This document shows positions 7,681 through 9,936 of a stretch of 9,936 nt of DNA, piece after piece. Under the pieces are notes generated by a model. It saw only the letters and a list, made by a program, of their open reading frames with translations. It had not been told where the DNA came from and ran no database searches. The position numbers were made by a program, and so were the translations under genes. Where the stretch lies: contig DLKK01000063.1 of the NCBI GenBank assembly GCA_002478955.1, positions 4,104 to 14,039 of the forward strand, given 5' to 3'. The DNA comes from Treponema sp. UBA7590. Lineage in GTDB: Bacteria > Spirochaetota > Spirochaetia > Treponematales > Treponemataceae. Every line of letters begins with the position of its first letter. Positions within the stretch are counted from its first letter, which is position 1.

Positions 7681-8058
7681 CTACAAAGCATTACCCAAAA
7701 CAAAGTTTAATACCTTTTCTGCAGAACAAATTGCCCTTTTCATTCGCGGTTCATCAATACTGTCACCAAAATTATATGGATACCTTGTAATTACATAATA
7801 ATTTGTTAATTCCGCACAATCTATTTTTATAGGATTTATATCAATTTTATTTTTCAAATCTTGCAACAGCAAAAGCAAATCATGAGTTTTCTTAATCTGA
7901 ATGCCGTTTTTTATAATCAATGCCTTTACTGATTTTTCCGCAGACTGCTGGCAATGATAGCAAATAATTTCCAATGGCTGAGGATGCATATTTGTCAAAA
8001 ACTTTGCGGCTTCCAAATCTTTTTTTGCATAGCTAATCCATTCATTAAAATCATCCAT
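7681..8058 (-). CDS. HEPN-domain protein (toxin-side partner of an MNT/HEPN pair)
   Basis: A 125-aa helical protein of the HEPN family (PF05168-like). Seen: WISYAKKDLEAAKFL (7-21), the diagnostic YHCQQSAEKSVKALI (34-48), KTHDLLLLLQDL (57-68), and TNYYVITRYPYN (85-96) at the place where the family has Y..RYP. Known: HEPN proteins paired with MNT transferases act as toxins, often RNases using an Rx4-6H motif, which the MNT partner silences by AMP-ylating a nearby tyrosine. No such motif is visible here (Arg92 and the later arginines have no His 5-7 residues downstream), so RNase activity is doubtful. The gene overlaps the MNT gene by 8 nt and starts behind AGGAG, so the two are translationally coupled. 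Alternative role: an accessory or substrate-binding HEPN rather than a toxin. Confidence 0.88.
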   Translation of the reverse strand: MDDFNEWISYAKKDLEAAKFLTNMHPQPLEIICYHCQQSAEKSVKALIIKNGIQIKKTHDLLLLLQDLKNKIDINPIKIDCAELTNYYVITRYPYNFGDSIDEPRMKRAICSAEKVLNFVLGNAL

Positions 8059-8365
8059 ACAGTTTTACTCCTGTAGAATAAATTTCATGTTCAAAGGTGT
8101 TGACAACAGTTTTTCTTGAATCGAAAGAATTTTTGTCATAAACAACGATATCAACAGCTTCATTCAATTTATCAAAAAGCTTTAACCGCAGAGCTGTCAT
8201 TATATCAAACGGATTTTTATTTTCTTCTGTTATTACACAAATATCCATATCACTGTCTTTAGTTTCCAAATTTTTTGCATAAGACCCAAAAAGAATAATA
8301 GAAGTTGGATTCACAACAGAAAAAACAGAATCTGTGATAATCTTTGAGTTTTTAGTATTTATCAT
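8051..8365 (-). CDS. MNT-type minimal nucleotidyltransferase (antitoxin-side partner of HEPN)
   Basis: A 104-aa protein of the DNA polymerase beta-like minimal nucleotidyltransferase family. Seen: the fold signature SIILFGSYAKNLETKDSDMD, with Gly27-Ser28 and the metal ligands Asp39 and Asp41 (GSx10DxD), and the third carboxylate Asp72 in AVDIVVYD. The active site is therefore complete. Known: in MNT/HEPN modules this enzyme transfers AMP from ATP to the HEPN partner and neutralises it. The order MNT then HEPN with an 8-nt overlap is the usual one. A clear extended -10 promoter lies just upstream, giving a leader of roughly 14 nt that carries a purine-rich GGTGGCGGA stretch as ribosome site. 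Intact by inspection. Confidence 0.9.
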   Translation of the reverse strand: MINTKNSKIITDSVFSVVNPTSIILFGSYAKNLETKDSDMDICVITEENKNPFDIMTALRLKLFDKLNEAVDIVVYDKNSFDSRKTVVNTFEHEIYSTGVKLYG

Positions 8366-8385
8366 AGTCCGCCACCACTTTGAAT

Positions 8386-8394
8386 ATTATACCA
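8386..8394 (-). promoter_or_regulatory. Extended -10 promoter of the MNT/HEPN operon
   Basis: On the minus strand the sequence reads TGG-TATAAT: a perfect -10 hexamer (8386-8391) with the TGn extension (8392-8394). No good -35 is seen at 17 nt, which an extended -10 tolerates. The predicted transcript start is near 8379, only about 14 nt before the MNT start codon. Confidence 0.6.
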
Positions 8395-8404
8395 TTGTTT
8401 TCGT

Positions 8405-8422
8405 GTTTCAGATTATCGAAAC
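8405..8422. repeat. Inverted repeat upstream of the MNT/HEPN promoter
   Basis: GTTTC (8405-8409) and GAAAC (8418-8422) are perfect 5-bp arms around an 8-nt spacer, centred some 25 nt upstream of the -10 box, where a -35 or operator would lie. Short arms can occur by chance in such A+T-rich DNA. Confidence 0.3.
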
Positions 8423-8490
8423 TGCGATTTTCTTTCCCATTGCACTAGTCCATATTAAGCCTCTTTGATAATTTCCTTAACACAAGAGTC

Positions 8491-9063
8491 TTACAATGTT
8501 TGATACATAAAAATACAACCTTCGTCATATTTTGGTTTTACGTGAGAATGAACGAATTTTTCATCCTGAACGTCAAGCCTGTTAAATCCCATTGTTTTAT
8601 AATGCTCTATCAATTTGTTTTCTGAAAGTGCATAAATATAAACAGCCTGAATGCCGACAAAAGTCTTTAAGTACTTTATCAAAGGCAAAATAAATTCCCA
8701 AAAAACTGTGGAGCCTAAATTTTTTGCATTTGGGTGATTCTTTCGGTACGAAGAATTTACAGCAAAATTAGATAACTCGACTGCTGAAATTGAATAAAAA
8801 TAATCATCTCCAGCATCTACAGTAAAAAGACCTGTTTTCAAAGAATAATAAGCAACAAGTTCATGGGTAATCTTATCTTTTACAAGATATGTCCTTGCAG
8901 AACCATTTTCTTCATCAATTTTAGCAAATTCTTTTAAATACCTCTCAAGCCCATAACCAGATTCATTTTCCACATAAAATTTTTGTATCAACCTTAAATT
9001 ATCAGAAGAATCCAGTAAATGCTCATAATAAAACAGTTCTGTTTCAATCGGTAAAAAAATCAT
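8491..9063 (-). CDS. GNAT-family N-acetyltransferase (candidate toxin of a two-gene module)
   Basis: A 190-aa protein with the GNAT layout: central strands around ARTYLVKDKITHELVAYYSL (56-75), motif A strand AVELSNFAV (94-102), a following helix GSTVFWEFILPLIKYL (117-132), and motif B strand-helix VYIYALSENKLIEHYKTMGF (141-160), where Tyr155 sits at the usual catalytic position. The acetyl-CoA pyrophosphate loop after motif A reads YRKNHPNAKNLGST, longer than the standard Q/RxxGxG/A, so this is a divergent subgroup. Its ATG overlaps the stop of the 61-aa gene before it (ATGA at 9060-9063), so the two are translationally coupled. Known: in tacT/ataT-type systems a GNAT toxin acetylates aminoacyl-tRNA and is paired with a small DNA-binding antitoxin. 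Inferred: the same logic here. A plain small-molecule or protein acetyltransferase is the alternative. Confidence 0.75.
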   Translation of the reverse strand: MIFLPIETELFYYEHLLDSSDNLRLIQKFYVENESGYGLERYLKEFAKIDEENGSARTYLVKDKITHELVAYYSLKTGLFTVDAGDDYFYSISAVELSNFAVNSSYRKNHPNAKNLGSTVFWEFILPLIKYLKTFVGIQAVYIYALSENKLIEHYKTMGFNRLDVQDEKFVHSHVKPKYDEGCIFMYQTL

Positions 9064-9245
9064 TTTTTTGCTTCCGTTTTTTCTTTTTTCATCATTTCAA
9101 GAGCTGTTTTCTCGTAGTCAGACGCAATTTTCCGAAGCTTTTCAACATCAGCTTTTGGAGAATTAAGAATTTTCAGAAGAACTCTTTTTCCGGGAGAATC
9201 AGGAATGTCATCTATCGTATAATATTTTTGGTTCGCTAAAGTCAT
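9060..9245 (-). CDS. Small 61-aa protein, candidate antitoxin coupled to the GNAT gene
   Basis: I do not recognise this family. The protein has a polar N-terminus (QKYYTIDDIPDSPGKRVLLK, 6-25) and a probable charged helix from about 32 to the Lys/Glu-rich end (KKEKTEAKK). No ribbon-helix-helix or helix-turn-helix signature is evident. It is very likely a real gene: it has a textbook GGAGG ribosome site 5 nt before the ATG, a near-consensus promoter immediately upstream, and a 4-nt ATGA overlap with the downstream GNAT gene. Position and size suit an antitoxin in a bicistronic module. Function is inferred from context only. Confidence 0.7.
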   Translation of the reverse strand: MTLANQKYYTIDDIPDSPGKRVLLKILNSPKADVEKLRKIASDYEKTALEMMKKEKTEAKK

Positions 9246-9263
9246 AAAAACCTCCGTACAACA

Positions 9264-9292
9264 AATATACTATGCAATTGTATTATTTTCAA
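9264..9292 (-). promoter_or_regulatory. Near-consensus sigma-70-type promoter of the 61-aa/GNAT operon, with a palindromic spacer
   Basis: On the minus strand TTGAAA (9287-9292) and TATATT (9264-9269) are exactly 17 nt apart. The -35 overlaps the last codons of hsdS. The spacer contains ATACAATTGCAT (9272-9283), symmetric at all but one pair around CAATTG, a good place for autoregulatory binding. GGAGG at 9251-9255 follows close behind, so the leader is very short. Confidence 0.65.
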
Positions 9293-9936
9293 CTTTTTTC
9301 CTTAAACGACAGCAATTTATCCCTGTAAAACTCGTACTGCTTTTTGCGCATTTTGATTTCTGCGGGAAGCCCGGCGGAAATGTCGTTGCAGAGACTTTCA
9401 AAGCGGTCGAGGATTTTTACAATCCGTTCCTGTTCGGCAAGAGGGGGAAGAGGAATTTGCACATCACTGAGCATTTTCAAATTCAGTCCGCCACGAGTTC
9501 CTTCTCCAGAAGAAATTCTTCTTAGCTCTTCGTATTGACCTTTCATATAAAAATACAAATAGTAACTATCAAGCATTTCATTTGGCAAAATAGAACATAA
9601 CGACTGATTTGTACATAATGGAATTCTAGTTATAGCCACAGTTCCCCTTGTTTTTCCTTGTCCGGCAAGGGCTACAACAACAGTATTTGCAGGAACCATT
9701 TTTGTGCTACATTTATCATATCCAAGTTGGGTTATCTTTTTTTCTGTTGCAAATATCTGCCCTAAATTGACTTCGCCAGAACTCATCCACGGAATTATGC
9801 CGTTTTCCCAATATTCCGGCTTTTTTGTACTTGGTGTCGCACCTGCATATAATTGACAAATTTCTCCCAGCCGAACAACAGCATATCCAAAAACATACTG
9901 GAGCAGTTTTATCTCATCTGTTCTGTTCTGTTCTGT
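9289..9936 (-). CDS. hsdS: Type I restriction-modification specificity subunit, C-terminal part (5' end outside the window)
   Basis: The frame is open to the right edge, so an ATG at 9786 is internal: upstream codons encode VVRLGEICQLYAGATPSTKK and PEYWENGIIPW, the standard beginning of an HsdS target-recognition domain, running directly into MSSGEVN. The visible 215 codons hold one complete recognition domain, the PLPPLAEQERIVKILDRFES conserved helix start, and the usual end PAEIKMRKKQYEFYRDKLLSF. HsdS recognises one half-site per domain and docks HsdM and HsdR. The outermost codons read TEQNRTDEIKLL and are made by a pentanucleotide repeat. Recognition-domain DNA (about 9480-9850) is more A+T-rich than the conserved 3' end, as expected for exchanged domains. 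Whether an N-terminal domain precedes it, or this is a half-length HsdS, cannot be seen. Confidence 0.92.
   Translation of the reverse strand, partial: TEQNRTDEIKLLQYVFGYAVVRLGEICQLYAGATPSTKKPEYWENGIIPWMSSGEVNLGQIFATEKKITQLGYDKCSTKMVPANTVVVALAGQGKTRGTVAITRIPLCTNQSLCSILPNEMLDSYYLYFYMKGQYEELRRISSGEGTRGGLNLKMLSDVQIPLPPLAEQERIVKILDRFESLCNDISAGLPAEIKMRKKQYEFYRDKLLSFKEKS
9917..9936. repeat. Pentanucleotide tandem repeat (TCTGT)4+, running off the window
   Basis: Four perfect TCTGT units (ACAGA on the coding strand) reach the last base of the window, so total copy number is unknown. It lies inside hsdS. The unit contains no stop in any frame and encodes repeated TEQNR, so it can lengthen freely. 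Beyond it the two alternative frames stop at once: TGA at 9914-9916 and TAA at 9909-9911. This is the structure of a slipped-strand phase-variation tract. Confidence 0.8.

Noticed and set aside
8468..8490. Terminator after the GNAT gene (CTCTT/AAGAG arms)
   Set aside because: The arms are only 5 bp with a long loop and no T-run follows on the minus strand.
9784..9786. ATG as the start of a short 165-aa HsdS
   Set aside because: Fifty more in-frame codons upstream encode the typical beginning of the recognition domain, so the start would cut the domain in two.
1..9936. CRISPR array, tRNA, rRNA, insertion sequence
   Set aside because: No regularly spaced repeats, no cloverleaf or CCA end, no transposase motif and no terminal inverted repeats were found by reading both strands.

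Overview
The window looks like chromosomal DNA from an A+T-rich, host-associated spirochaete, most likely a Treponema relative. That placement is an inference from three things: the YidC/Oxa1-sulfatase fusion, the style of the pyridoxamine kinase, and the composition. I could not run a search. No rRNA, tRNA, insertion sequence or CRISPR array was seen.

Left part (1-4497, housekeeping-type genes). A large plus-strand membrane protein enters from the left edge. It carries the C-terminal hairpin of a YidC/Oxa1 insertase, then about seven more membrane helices, then a sulfatase-type (LtaS/EptA-like) head. It ends at a strong hairpin that can terminate from either side, followed by a three-hairpin palindromic element of the kind that is often dispersed in a genome. 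Facing it on the minus strand is a lipoprotein substrate-binding protein of the AfuA/FbpA type. Divergent from that gene is a pyridoxamine/pyridoxal kinase. The shared 194-base control region holds a perfect 12-base palindrome. The pair suggests, without proving, vitamin B6 or phosphorylated-metabolite uptake and salvage.

Right part (4505-9936, accessory defence locus, all on the minus strand). In transcription order there is the 3' part of hsdS (specificity subunit, entering from the right edge), a 61-aa protein overlapped by a GNAT acetyltransferase (candidate toxin-antitoxin pair), an MNT nucleotidyltransferase overlapped by a HEPN protein, and a full-length hsdR. The methylase gene hsdM is not visible and is probably beyond the right edge. 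Two small A+T-rich bicistrons, each with its own recognisable promoter, therefore sit between the S and R genes of a type I restriction-modification system.

The most striking signal is at the right edge. The hsdS reading frame runs through a pentanucleotide tandem repeat (TCTGT on the plus strand, at least four copies, continuing off the window). Both other frames meet a stop within a few codons of the repeat, so copy-number changes would switch the C-terminal half of HsdS on and off. This is the architecture of a phase-variable restriction-modification system.
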